Source: Chryseobacterium sp. ISL-6 (lineage in GTDB: Bacteria; Bacteroidota; Bacteroidia; Flavobacteriales; Weeksellaceae). Taken from it: a DNA stretch of 64,000 nt. The position numbers and the translations under genes were made by a program. The stretch is taken from assembly GCF_018613715.1 (NCBI RefSeq), contig NZ_JAGGPT010000006.1:988748-1052747 (forward strand). Reading direction: 5' to 3'. Of this stretch, positions 18,071 to 26,263 are shown one piece after another (positions within the stretch are counted from its first letter, which is position 1; each line of letters opens with the position of its first letter). The notes below the pieces were generated by a model. It saw only the letters and a program-made list of their open reading frames with translations, had not been told where the DNA came from and made no database searches.

Positions 18071-18808
18071 ATGAATGAAAGCTGGATGCAAAAGTGGGAT
18101 GAGGTAAAAGACAGTCTTGTTTGTCCCACAGATTTGGAAACCTATTTTACTTCTGGTGAGATTTTAGGCCAGGAAATGGAAGTAATGAATATTGGGGATG
18201 TTTCTCTTCCTTCTGGAAAAGTTATTGTAAGAGATCCTTTAGTTTATCTTAACGCTGGGGAAAAACCTTATTTTATTGAAGTTCCGAAAGGAAATTTTCC
18301 AGTGCAGATAGCGGTAGTGAAATCTGAAGAATGGGGCGATCGATATGCAGTTGCGAAAGTAGGTTTTACAGATAATAATCCGGTAATTTACCGGGAAGCT
18401 TTAATTGGACATGAAGAATTAGAAGGAGTAGGGGAAGGAGAGTATTTCGGGTTTTCTGTAGATGCGGGACTTGCCTGTATTACGGATGCAGAAGTGATTC
18501 CATACTTTGATAAGTTCCTTACAGAAATTAATGTGGAGAATATCTACGACGATTACTTTGCAGGAATTTTTGCACAAAGTTTCAAGGATAATCCCAAAAA
18601 TCAAAGAGATCTGGGAGATTGGATAAACTGGACGATTCCTAATACCAGCTATCAAATACCAATGTTTGCAAGTGGATTTGGTGATGGAGCTTATCCTGTT
18701 TATTTTGCCTATGATGCTAATGATCAGATCTGTGGATTGTATATTCAGTTTATTGATATTGAATTAGCTCTTTCTGATGATGGTGAGGAAGAAGATGAAG
18801 AATTATAA
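18071..18808 (+). CDS. DUF4241 family protein
   Basis: 245 residues, acidic, no signal peptide. Recognised by SGKVIVRDPLVYL, then PKGNFPVQIAVVKSE and the C-terminal SGFGDGAYPVYFAYDANDQICGLYIQFID, the glycine-aspartate motif of this family. Function unproven; members are encoded near toxin-immunity loci. Its TAA overlaps the next ATG by one base (TAATG), so it is coupled to the glycosylase gene. Confidence 0.75.
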   Translation: MNESWMQKWDEVKDSLVCPTDLETYFTSGEILGQEMEVMNIGDVSLPSGKVIVRDPLVYLNAGEKPYFIEVPKGNFPVQIAVVKSEEWGDRYAVAKVGFTDNNPVIYREALIGHEELEGVGEGEYFGFSVDAGLACITDAEVIPYFDKFLTEINVENIYDDYFAGIFAQSFKDNPKNQRDLGDWINWTIPNTSYQIPMFASGFGDGAYPVYFAYDANDQICGLYIQFIDIELALSDDGEEEDEEL

Positions 18809-19509
18809 TGGAAGATCATACTTTTGCAGATAAAGTAATTGAGTTCAACAAGAATCTTCATTATAATGGAGCGCTACCTGATCGTTTTCAGGTATTGAAC
18901 CCATATTTTGATAATCCTGAAACAATGGATGTTATGCAGCAGTTTTATCATAAATATTATGATGATTCCATTCAAAGGAAATTTATGATAGGAATTAATC
19001 CTAGCCGTCATGGAGCGGGAGTAACCGGAGTTCCATTTACAGATACAAAACGATTGGAAAGTATCTGTGGAATATCAATGAAATCAGCTCATACTCATGA
19101 AGTATCTTCAGTATTTATGTATGATATGATTGAGCAGTATGGTGGTGCCGGGAAGTTTTATAAAGATTATTATATCAATTCTCCTTTTCCTTTGGCAATT
19201 GTAAGAAGATCAAAAAGTGGATGGCTAAATGCCAATTACTATGATGATAAAGAACTTTTTGAAGATGTAAAAGACTTTATGATCAATACTTTGAAAAAAC
19301 ATATCAGTTTAAATATTGATACTTCAGAAGTTTTTATCCTTGGGAAAAAGAATGCAGATTTTATTTCAAAACTTAATAAAGAAGCTCAACTCTTTGATAA
19401 AATGACGGTTCTGGAACATCCCAGATATATACAGCAGTATAAACTGAAAGAAAAACAAATATATATTGATAAATATATCTTAGCATTAAAAAATAAATCC
19501 CTTGAATAG
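18808..19509 (+). CDS. SMUG2-like uracil-DNA glycosylase family protein
   Basis: 233 residues. The uracil-DNA glycosylase fold is suggested by FMIGINPSRHGAGVTGVPFTD, equivalent to the GINPGxxGxxxTGVPF water-activating loop of SMUG1, and HPRYIQQY near the C-terminus, equivalent to the HPSP DNA-intercalating loop. Bacteroidetes carry such SMUG2 proteins. It would excise uracil or oxidised pyrimidines from DNA. Coupled to the DUF4241 gene through a one-base overlap, an unusual partner. Confidence 0.8.
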   Translation: MEDHTFADKVIEFNKNLHYNGALPDRFQVLNPYFDNPETMDVMQQFYHKYYDDSIQRKFMIGINPSRHGAGVTGVPFTDTKRLESICGISMKSAHTHEVSSVFMYDMIEQYGGAGKFYKDYYINSPFPLAIVRRSKSGWLNANYYDDKELFEDVKDFMINTLKKHISLNIDTSEVFILGKKNADFISKLNKEAQLFDKMTVLEHPRYIQQYKLKEKQIYIDKYILALKNKSLE

Positions 19510-19521
19510 TTCAAGGGATTT
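19495..19521. terminator. hairpin terminator overlapping the SMUG2-like stop
   Basis: Twelve-base arms AAATCCCTTGAA / TTCAAGGGATTT around the stop codon TAG. On the minus strand the stem is followed by a T-rich run (ATTTTTTAA), so it may mainly end transcription coming from the convergent gene at 19606. Confidence 0.75.
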
Positions 19522-19605
19522 ATCATTTGTGAATTAGAATCTTCTTTACGGTACAATGATAGCTTATGAAAAGTTTTCATGGTTATTAGTTTCCATTTCT
19601 GTAAG

Positions 19606-20427
19606 TTATTTTTTTATGATCTTATATGATCCAAAAGAAGTTTTGATTAGATATGCTCCTGATGGGAGCTCAGAAATATCTGCATCGGTTACTCCTTTTT
19701 TAATATCTATGTTTTTTACCAACTTACCTTCCTGACTGTATATTTCAGCTGTGGAATTTTCGTCAGTTTTTATAGAAAAAGCTCCAGTTGTTGGGTTCGG
19801 ATAAATACTTACTTTCTCCGCTGTGGTTTTTACTTCATTAGTAGCTAATACAATTCCTGTGTCTTTTACCCAGGTAAAGGCGTCAAGATCGGCATAGGTA
19901 TATAAACCACCCAAGGTGATCTGAAGTTCATCAATAATAATGTTTGAATAATTCTGTCCGTTCAGATTTGTCAAATCTATTAAAGTATGTCCATTAGTAG
20001 CCCCTAGAGACGTTGCAAAACCGGAAGTTTTGGTTTGAGTAAACTTTGTTACTCCACTCAATTTACCAGTTACAGTAAGATCTCCTATAACGGTTTGATT
20101 TAAAGCGTTGTTTGAAAGGAAAACCCAGAATCTGTTTACCTTAAACAAATTTGAAGTTGTTTTGATGCTGAAAGAAGCTCCTGGAGCTACAGAACCGGAA
20201 TTGTCAATGTATCTGTTATCAACAGTTGTTCCGTTCCAACCGGTTCCCGGATAATTGGCTTGTATATCAAATGTTGAGACATGGGATATGATATTAAATA
20301 TAACTCCGTTGTCAGTAAAGCTACTGCTGCCGTTAGATTCGGTTTCGAATGCTTCTGTACTTGTCTGCCCAAAAGAAAAAATAGAAATGAGCAGGCTACA
20401 GATCAATAAAAAAGTAGTGCTTTTCAT
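19606..20427 (-). CDS. T9SS-secreted protein of unknown function
   Basis: 273 residues: signal peptide 1-20 (ending FSFGQ), a beta-rich middle (about 25-185) with no recognised domain, and a C-terminal type IX sorting domain starting at VSIYPNPTTGAFSI and ending GAYLIKTSFGSYKIIKK. It is therefore exported by the Sec and T9SS routes. The FETESNGSSSFTDNGVIFNI opening and repeated N/T/S-rich strands are adhesin- or carbohydrate-binding-like. It follows the collar-domain gene by 35 bases on the same strand. Confidence 0.85.
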   Translation of the reverse strand: MKSTTFLLICSLLISIFSFGQTSTEAFETESNGSSSFTDNGVIFNIISHVSTFDIQANYPGTGWNGTTVDNRYIDNSGSVAPGASFSIKTTSNLFKVNRFWVFLSNNALNQTVIGDLTVTGKLSGVTKFTQTKTSGFATSLGATNGHTLIDLTNLNGQNYSNIIIDELQITLGGLYTYADLDAFTWVKDTGIVLATNEVKTTAEKVSIYPNPTTGAFSIKTDENSTAEIYSQEGKLVKNIDIKKGVTDADISELPSGAYLIKTSFGSYKIIKK

Positions 20428-20462
20428 AATTTTAGTATTTAGATTAGTGTAATTGTTGAATT

Positions 20463-21005
20463 TTAATCTCTTGGAGGGTATATTCCTGCAACACAGATAA
20501 TATAATTCAGCCCAAGAAAAGGCGGCATATTATTAACAGGAAGGTTTTGTCCCATATAAGAGATTGATTGAGGATTGATTACAGTGTCTGGACTGTCATT
20601 TACATAACTAGGTACTGCGTTGAAATCTCTTCCGACCTGTGTTCCTGTTATTGCAATAGCCGATGATGATGTTGGAGTTGATGAATTGGCGTTTTTGTTG
20701 GCCACTTTCAACTGGAACCCTATCATGCTTGGCATGTTTTGTTGTTGCAGGGTTGTGGTATCACTCCCCGCTATAATACCTATTGGATAAGATTTACCAC
20801 TTGCGCTACCTGCTCCTAATGCCATACGTCCAATTAAGTTTGGTAAAGCAAAGGTAGTTACTCCATCTCCGCCATATGTTGTTCCTAACAAAGAAAATAA
20901 AGCGCTGTTATTTGAGATGCTTAGCAGTCTTCCATCGCAGAGCATCCAATTTCTTGGTGCAAAATTTCCTGCAAATAGTTTTACTATGCCCATGTATTCT
21001 TCCAT
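20463..21005 (-). CDS. tail-collar (MdpB-type) domain protein
   Basis: 180 residues. The start EYMGIVKLFAGNFAPRNWMLCDGRLL and TTYGGDGVTTFALPNLIGR are hallmarks of the phage tail collar fold as found in the microcystin-dependent MdpB-like protein family. C-terminal GLNYIICVAGIYPPRD is typical too. No other phage gene is nearby, so this is the chromosomal single-gene type, common in Bacteroidetes; the biological role is not established. Confidence 0.85.
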   Translation of the reverse strand: MEEYMGIVKLFAGNFAPRNWMLCDGRLLSISNNSALFSLLGTTYGGDGVTTFALPNLIGRMALGAGSASGKSYPIGIIAGSDTTTLQQQNMPSMIGFQLKVANKNANSSTPTSSSAIAITGTQVGRDFNAVPSYVNDSPDTVINPQSISYMGQNLPVNNMPPFLGLNYIICVAGIYPPRD

Positions 21006-21320
21006 AATAATAAGTTTTTTAGGTTTTTAATTTTTTCTATTCTTTTTTGGCTTTTAAAAGCAGTTCTGAATAGTTTGTATTTTAATATCCCAAAGGAACA
21101 ATATATATGAGTTTGCGGGTAGAGTAGAAAGTACCAAATTAAGGACTCCGTATTTTTACGTATTACTATTTCTATAAAAAATAAATGATAAAAACTGACA
21201 TTGTATTTATAGTAAATTTACAACAAATAAAAAAAGACGAAATACTTAATTTGTATAGGTTTAATTTTCGTTAAAAGCCTGTAATTACTATTTTTGTATT
21301 TATCCAATATAAATTTAAAA
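21006..21320. other. intergenic region between the collar-domain gene and the hydratase
   Basis: A 315-base AT-rich gap between divergent genes with no ORF. Its right end holds a promoter for the hydratase: TTTTCG (21265-21270), 18 bases, then a perfect TATTTTTG -7 box (21289-21296). Nothing distinctive was seen in the rest. Confidence 0.5.
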
Positions 21321-22085
21321 ATGAACGAATTCGTAATATCAGAGCTTAAAAATAATATCGCCGAAATCACTTTCGGAACACCTAAAAGTAATGCACTTCC
21401 CGGAGCTATTTTGGAAAAGTTGGCCCAGACCATTTTAGATGAAGGAGCAAAGGGTGAGGTGAAAGCTATTCTTGTAAAAAGTGAAGGTGAAAAAGCTTTC
21501 TGTGCAGGGGCAAGCTTTGATGAACTTTTGGCAATTGAAGAACTTGACGCTTCTACAAAATTCTTTGGAGGTTTTGCTAAAGTTTTAAATGCGATGAGAA
21601 ATTGTGGTAAAATAGTTGTGGTAAGGGTACAGGGGAAAACAACAGGTGGTGGAGTAGGTATCGCTTGTGGAGCTGATTATTGTTTCGCAACGAAAGATTC
21701 CGCACTGGCTTTAACTGAGATTAATTTAGGAATTGGCCCCTTTGTTATTGGTCCATATGTAGAAAGGAAAATCGGAAAATCCCAATTCTCTGCAATGGCT
21801 ATTGATGCTGATTTCAGAACTGCAGAATGGGCTGAACAGCATAATGTATACCATTCAGTTTCAGACAATATTGAAGAGATGGATTTAAAACTGAATAAAT
21901 TTCTACAAACTCTCGCATCAAGAAGTAGTGATGCTTTAGCTTTAATTAAAAAAGTATCTTGGGAGGGAACAGATCATTTTAATGAACTTATGCCTGCGAG
22001 AATTCATATGAGTGCAAGTTTGATTTTAGAAGATTCTGCAAAGAAAAATATTGAATCTATCAAAGAAAGATTAAGAGCAAAATAA
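21321..22085 (+). CDS. enoyl-CoA hydratase/isomerase family protein
   Basis: 254 residues from the ATG at 21321. Crotonase fold with oxyanion-hole segments AFCAGASFDEL and GKTTGGGVGIACGAD. Of the two catalytic glutamates of classical hydratases, the first is replaced (GGGVG) while the second is kept (LALTEINLGIGPFVIGPYV). The GPFVIGPYV stretch resembles methylglutaconyl-CoA hydratases. The paa cluster lacks a paaF, so this could supply 2,3-dehydroadipyl-CoA hydratase; leucine degradation is the alternative. Monocistronic, with its own promoter and terminator. Confidence 0.85.
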   Translation: MNEFVISELKNNIAEITFGTPKSNALPGAILEKLAQTILDEGAKGEVKAILVKSEGEKAFCAGASFDELLAIEELDASTKFFGGFAKVLNAMRNCGKIVVVRVQGKTTGGGVGIACGADYCFATKDSALALTEINLGIGPFVIGPYVERKIGKSQFSAMAIDADFRTAEWAEQHNVYHSVSDNIEEMDLKLNKFLQTLASRSSDALALIKKVSWEGTDHFNELMPARIHMSASLILEDSAKKNIESIKERLRAK

Positions 22086-22099
22086 GTATTTGTTATCAT

Positions 22100-22139
22100 A
22101 AATAAAAAACCGTTGATTGTGGTCGACGGTTTTTTATTT
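22100..22139 (+). terminator. terminator after the hydratase
   Basis: Arms AAATAAAAAACCGTTGA and TCGACGGTTTTTTATTT pair with one G-T wobble around a six-base loop. The A- and T-runs on either side make it bidirectional in principle. Confidence 0.85.
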
Positions 22140-22157
22140 GAAATTTATTAAATAATA

Positions 22158-22188
22158 TTTTGGAGATTAAAAATAAATTATAACTTTG
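22158..22188 (+). promoter_or_regulatory. promoter of the membrane protein/regulator unit
   Basis: TTTTG (22158-22162), an 18-base spacer and a perfect TAACTTTG -7 box (22181-22188). The -7 box overlaps the left arm of the palindrome at 22182-22200, so a bound repressor would block polymerase. Confidence 0.7.
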
Positions 22189-22200
22189 TATTTCAAAGTT
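22182..22200. promoter_or_regulatory. palindromic operator candidate, copy 1
   Basis: AACTTTG, five bases (TATTT), CAAAGTT. The 22 bases at 22183-22204 are identical to those around copy 2 at 23195. It probably binds the winged-helix protein encoded at 22881. Confidence 0.6.
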
Positions 22201-22206
22201 CTTTAT

Positions 22207-22824
22207 ATGGATTCAAAAAACTATCACGAAGATCTATCTCATATCCGTTCCATGATGGAGAGATCTTCAAGATTTATTTCATTGAGTGGATTGTCTGGAG
22301 TTGTTGCTGGTTTAGCGGCACTAATTGGTGCAGGCTATGTTTATTTTGTTCTTAAAAGAAATGGAATTGACTATTTCGAAGGGGATCGAAACATATACAG
22401 TATGGCTTTGGTTAAAGAATTGGTGATTATCGGAACTTTGATTTTATTTGCTGCCATATTAAGCGGATATATTTTTACTGCTAATAAAAGTAAAAAGAAG
22501 GGTCTTAAAATATGGGATGGCACTACCAAACGTCTATTAATAACTTTTTGCGTCCCTTTAATAACGGGTGGTGTCTTCTGTCTTGCTCTTCTCTTTCATC
22601 ATCTTTTTGTATGGATTGCACCAGCTACTTTGATTTTTTATGGGCTGGCTTTGGTGAGCGCTGAAAGATATACTTTGACTGATGTAAAATACTTGGGATA
22701 TTGTCAAATCATTTTAGGATTGATCTCATTATTTTTTCTGGGATGGGGACTGCTTTTCTGGACCGTGGGTTTTGGTATTCTGCATATAGTATATGGATTA
22801 ATTATGCATAAGAAATATAAATAA
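22207..22824 (+). CDS. integral membrane protein of unknown function
   Basis: 205 residues from the ATG at 22207. A short polar N-terminus (MDSKNYHEDLSHIRSMMERS) is followed by about six hydrophobic helices. In Bacteroidetes, membrane proteins of this layout are paired with a small winged-helix regulator, as here (gap 56 bases). The leader is only about 10 bases long if the promoter at 22158 is right. No transporter motif seen. Confidence 0.75.
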   Translation: MDSKNYHEDLSHIRSMMERSSRFISLSGLSGVVAGLAALIGAGYVYFVLKRNGIDYFEGDRNIYSMALVKELVIIGTLILFAAILSGYIFTANKSKKKGLKIWDGTTKRLLITFCVPLITGGVFCLALLFHHLFVWIAPATLIFYGLALVSAERYTLTDVKYLGYCQIILGLISLFFLGWGLLFWTVGFGILHIVYGLIMHKKYK

Positions 22825-22880
22825 AAATATAAATTTGCGGTTCGAAAAAAACTAAACCCTGCAACCTGATAACTGAAATT

Positions 22881-23171
22881 ATGATTAAAATAAATCAGCT
22901 CAATAAAGAATTCGAAAGTCGCGTAAGATTAGGCATTATGTCTGTCCTTATGGTCAACGACTGGGTTGATTTCTCAGAAATGAAAAGTTTATTGGAAATT
23001 ACAGATGGTAATTTAGCGAGTCATAGTAATGCGTTAGAAAAAGCTGGATATATAGAGGTGAAGAAAGAATTTGTAGGAAAAAAACCAAAAACATCATACA
23101 GAGTGACCCAAAGTGGAAGACTGGCTTTCACAGAACATTTGGATGCACTGGAAAAATTAATAGGACGTTAG
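22881..23171 (+). CDS. small winged-helix transcriptional regulator
   Basis: 96 residues, a single winged helix-turn-helix domain of the MarR/ArsR-like type (winged-helix DNA-binding domain family). The recognition region is LEITDGNLASHSNALEKAGYIEV, then the wing KKPKTSYRVTQSGR, and a closing helix for dimerisation. No ligand domain. It lies between two copies of one palindrome, consistent with local autoregulation of both flanking units. Confidence 0.88.
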   Translation: MIKINQLNKEFESRVRLGIMSVLMVNDWVDFSEMKSLLEITDGNLASHSNALEKAGYIEVKKEFVGKKPKTSYRVTQSGRLAFTEHLDALEKLIGR

Positions 23172-23194
23172 ATACATATATTTTTTGCAAATTT

Positions 23195-23211
23195 ACTTTG
23201 TATTTCAAAGT
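23195..23211. promoter_or_regulatory. palindromic operator candidate, copy 2
   Basis: ACTTTG, TATTT, CAAAGT, lying 31 bases before the metallophosphoesterase ATG. TTACTTTG (23193-23200) is one mismatch from the -7 consensus, so this is probably the promoter of the five-gene unit as well as the operator. No good -33 box. Confidence 0.55.
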
Positions 23212-23241
23212 TCTTTGTTAAAATGAATTTGAAAAATATCA

Positions 23242-24081
23242 ATGACAAGAAAAACATTTTTAAAAAGACTTATGCAGGCTTCGGTAATCGGGGCATTCCC
23301 AGCATTGTATTCGTGGCAGGTAGAACCTTTTTGGGTAGAATTTGTTGAAAGAAAACTTCCGATTAAAAACTTACCCGAAGCACTGGAAGGCAAAATATTA
23401 ATGCAGATTTCAGATTTACATGTGGGAAATCGCTTTGACTGGAAATTTCTTATTGAATCTTTTGAAAAAGCACGACCGTTCAAACCTGACTTTGTAGTCT
23501 ATACCGGGGATTTTGTGAACCACGGAACTTTACAGGAACAAAATGATTTAAGAGTGGTAATGGAGAACGCTGTTTATGGCAGTTTAGGAACTTTTGGGAT
23601 TTTAGGAAACCATGATTATGGACCGACCTGGAATGATATAGGGCTTTCACGAAGTATCTGTGGGGTTTTAAATGATTTTGGAATTGAGATGCTTAATAAT
23701 GAACAACGAGAAAAGAACGGTCTTAATTTTATCGGATTTGAAGATCTTACTTCTCCCAATTTCGATCCAATGCAGGTAATGAAAGATTATGACCCTTTAA
23801 AAGCTAACCTTGTTCTCTGCCATAATCCTGATGTATGCGACAAAGATATCTGGAATAATTACAAAGGCTGGATTTTAAGTGGACATACCCATGGAGGTCA
23901 ATGTCGGATTCCCGGGGTGATTACTCCTATACTTCCCGTGAAAAATAAAAAATATGTCTCTGGAGAAATCAATTTAAAAGATGGAAGGATGCTTTATATC
24001 AATCGGGCTATTGGACATTCTTACCAGGTTCGTTTTATGGTTCGCCCGGAAATTACAGTTTTTACTTTAACAAATTCTTAG
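23242..24081 (+). CDS. calcineurin-like metallophosphoesterase
   Basis: 279 residues. A basic N-terminus (MTRKTFLKRLMQ) and one hydrophobic segment anchor or export it. The five metallophosphoesterase motifs are in order: SDLHVG, YTGDFVNH, GNHDYG, LCHNPDV and GHTHGGQ. It is most similar to the YkuE/YaeI membrane-associated type, which hydrolyses phosphodiesters or lipid phosphates. First gene of a tightly packed five-gene unit; the next ATG is six bases on. Confidence 0.9.
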   Translation: MTRKTFLKRLMQASVIGAFPALYSWQVEPFWVEFVERKLPIKNLPEALEGKILMQISDLHVGNRFDWKFLIESFEKARPFKPDFVVYTGDFVNHGTLQEQNDLRVVMENAVYGSLGTFGILGNHDYGPTWNDIGLSRSICGVLNDFGIEMLNNEQREKNGLNFIGFEDLTSPNFDPMQVMKDYDPLKANLVLCHNPDVCDKDIWNNYKGWILSGHTHGGQCRIPGVITPILPVKNKKYVSGEINLKDGRMLYINRAIGHSYQVRFMVRPEITVFTLTNS

Positions 24082-24087
24082 TGTAAT

Positions 24088-24384
24088 ATGAATAATAAAC
24101 AAATTTTAAACATTGGAAAATATGTGTTCGGATCTTCATTTTTATTCGGAAATATATGTCTTTTCGGATATCTCATAACCAGAGTTGATCTATTCGCAGT
24201 GAGTGGTTTTATGTTGCTTATTTTTGGATCCGTTCTTAATCTTTTAGTGATATTGGGATTGTTGATTTATGGCTTTGCCTATAAATCTAAACTTAACACT
24301 TGTTTACAGGCAACGAGTATACTCCTGGCCAATATTCCTATAGCTATCCTTTACACAGTCACTGGACTCAGTCTATTAAAATAA
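24088..24384 (+). CDS. small membrane protein of unknown function
   Basis: 98 residues with three predicted transmembrane helices (about 12-32, 38-65 and 73-96) and short loops. No signal peptide cleavage site and no known domain. It starts six bases after the metallophosphoesterase and ends seven before the Coq4-like gene, so it belongs to the same transcript. Confidence 0.7.
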   Translation: MNNKQILNIGKYVFGSSFLFGNICLFGYLITRVDLFAVSGFMLLIFGSVLNLLVILGLLIYGFAYKSKLNTCLQATSILLANIPIAILYTVTGLSLLK

Positions 24385-24391
24385 TCAAAGT

Positions 24392-24877
24392 ATGAAAAAA
24401 TTACGTGTTCGCTTTTTACTCTTTGTGTATGATAAAACTCAAAAATTGTACAGAAAGTATTTTAAGAAAAAGAAAAGGCAATGGCAGTTTAATGAGCAAC
24501 AACTGCTTAGTTTCAGTGAGGATTCTTTAGGAAGAAAGCTGGGTGAGTTTTATAAACGTCATGGATTTACAATGATCCCAAAAATGGAAAATCATGATGT
24601 ACATCATCTTATTACTGGATGTGGAACCAACTTTGAAGATGAAATTGCGATGCAATTCCTACTTCTAGGAAACGGAAAGATCAATGCTCACCTTTTGGCA
24701 GCAATTGTATTAGGAACATTGATATTACCGGAATATTCTAAAATGTACCTGCAGGCATATAAAAAAGGCAAGAATATGAGGCCTTTTCACCAATGGGATT
24801 TTGAAGCTTTATTGTGGCAAAACTTCGAAAATCTGAAAGATTTCATTCAACAAAAAAATATAATAACCCATTATTAA
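24392..24877 (+). CDS. Coq4-like protein
   Basis: 161 residues. The putative zinc motif of Coq4, H-D-x2-H-x11-E, is exact: His68, Asp69, His72 and Glu84. The surrounding MIPKMENHDVHHLITGCGTN and the following helical HLLAAIVLGTLILPEY also fit. Coq4 organises and acts in ubiquinone synthesis in mitochondria and proteobacteria. Bacteroidetes use menaquinone, so another substrate is expected. It lies between two membrane protein genes in the unit. Very basic N-terminus (KKKKRQ). Confidence 0.75.
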   Translation: MKKLRVRFLLFVYDKTQKLYRKYFKKKKRQWQFNEQQLLSFSEDSLGRKLGEFYKRHGFTMIPKMENHDVHHLITGCGTNFEDEIAMQFLLLGNGKINAHLLAAIVLGTLILPEYSKMYLQAYKKGKNMRPFHQWDFEALLWQNFENLKDFIQQKNIITHY

Positions 24878-24884
24878 TTACATC

Positions 24885-26258
24885 ATGAAAACACATCATT
24901 ATATATTACTTACAACTGCCTTCTTCATCATTCTGTTTTATGATGAAAATGTAGGACTAAACCTAGGTATTTTAGGAATTATTTATTCTGTACTTACCTG
25001 GCATAAAACACCTGAAAGAAACAAGACAAAAGTTTTTTATACCTTGGTTCTTACAAGTGTCCTTTCTTCTGTAGCATTTGCCTGGTATGGAGATTTTCCT
25101 TCATTTTTGGCAGTTGTAAGTTCCCTTTTACTTTTATCCTATAGATCTAAAAATAAAAGGATGAAAACTCTTTTACTAATTCCTGTTTTTGTAGTGAATT
25201 GCTTTACATTTTTCTGTCGGTTTTTTAGTTTTGATCAGTGGCTCCCAAAAAGAAATATTTCCAGGTTATGGCAGAAGCTGTTTGCATTTATTCTTATTCC
25301 TATAATATTAATAGCTATTTTCTTTGGAATTTATTCTGTGGGGAGTGATCATTTTGCCAATCTCTTTACCAACATTGAATTAGATGTCAACTTTTGGCAG
25401 TTATTCTGTATTACAATTTTAGGGACTTTTATTGCCTTTAATTATTGGACCTATACGGTTGAAAAACTTATCTACAAACAAAACCATGTTTTAGATAATA
25501 CTTTTCATGAGAAAGATAAAACAGTAAAATCAAGCTACTCTTTTCTGGACCTAGATGCCGAAAGAATGAGTGGAGTGATCTCCTTTTTCTCATTAAATGT
25601 TCTGCTGATTTTTTTTATAATTACTTATAATTACGAACAGTTTTATGAGGTGGCAAAGACCCCTAGCCAACTTTCAGAAGAAACACATGAAAGGGTAAAT
25701 GCTGTGATCATGTCGATCATTATGGCAATACTGGTGATCATGTTTTACTTTAAATCCAGTTTCAACTTTGATCCAAAAGCAGGATTATTGAAAACTCTGG
25801 CTAAGATTTGGATATTGCTGAATACTGTATTGATCATCTCTGCAATGATAAAAAATTCAGAATATATTATTAATTACGGTTTTACTTATAAAAGGCTTGG
25901 AGTTTATGGATTCTTGATCTTGGCATTGATTGGCCTGATAATGACCTTTATTAAAATTCAAGGAAAAAAAAGAAATGCATTCTTATTTAATACAATGACC
26001 TGGTATTTTTATGGAACAATTTTGGCTTGTAGTTATATCAATTGGGGTGGTTTTATAACTTCCCAAAACATGAAACGAAATGATTTTGTGGTTAATTATC
26101 ATGTAAAATCCATTAATTTCAGTGATAAAAAGTTACTGGAATATGCCGAAGAAAAAAATGATAAAAATTTAAAAAAACAAATTATTAGTAAAGTAGAAAA
26201 AGAGAAGTCACCAACCTTTCTTTCAAAAATTCTTTACTATGAAACATTAAAAGAATAG
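24885..26258 (+). CDS. DUF4173/DUF4153-like multi-spanning membrane protein
   Basis: 457 residues with about 11-12 transmembrane helices and a cytoplasmic or periplasmic acidic-basic C-terminal tail (about 405-457). The SFFSLNVLLIFFIITYNYEQFYE segment and TYKRLGVYGFLILALIGL are typical of DUF4173/DUF4153 proteins. Function is not established. Seven bases after the Coq4-like gene. Confidence 0.75.
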   Translation: MKTHHYILLTTAFFIILFYDENVGLNLGILGIIYSVLTWHKTPERNKTKVFYTLVLTSVLSSVAFAWYGDFPSFLAVVSSLLLLSYRSKNKRMKTLLLIPVFVVNCFTFFCRFFSFDQWLPKRNISRLWQKLFAFILIPIILIAIFFGIYSVGSDHFANLFTNIELDVNFWQLFCITILGTFIAFNYWTYTVEKLIYKQNHVLDNTFHEKDKTVKSSYSFLDLDAERMSGVISFFSLNVLLIFFIITYNYEQFYEVAKTPSQLSEETHERVNAVIMSIIMAILVIMFYFKSSFNFDPKAGLLKTLAKIWILLNTVLIISAMIKNSEYIINYGFTYKRLGVYGFLILALIGLIMTFIKIQGKKRNAFLFNTMTWYFYGTILACSYINWGGFITSQNMKRNDFVVNYHVKSINFSDKKLLEYAEEKNDKNLKKQIISKVEKEKSPTFLSKILYYETLKE

Positions 26259-26263
26259 TTATT

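Noticed and set aside
20463..21005. Prophage remnant suggested by the tail-collar protein
   Set aside because: No other phage genes, integrase or attachment-site repeats are near; single collar-domain genes are common in Bacteroidetes chromosomes.
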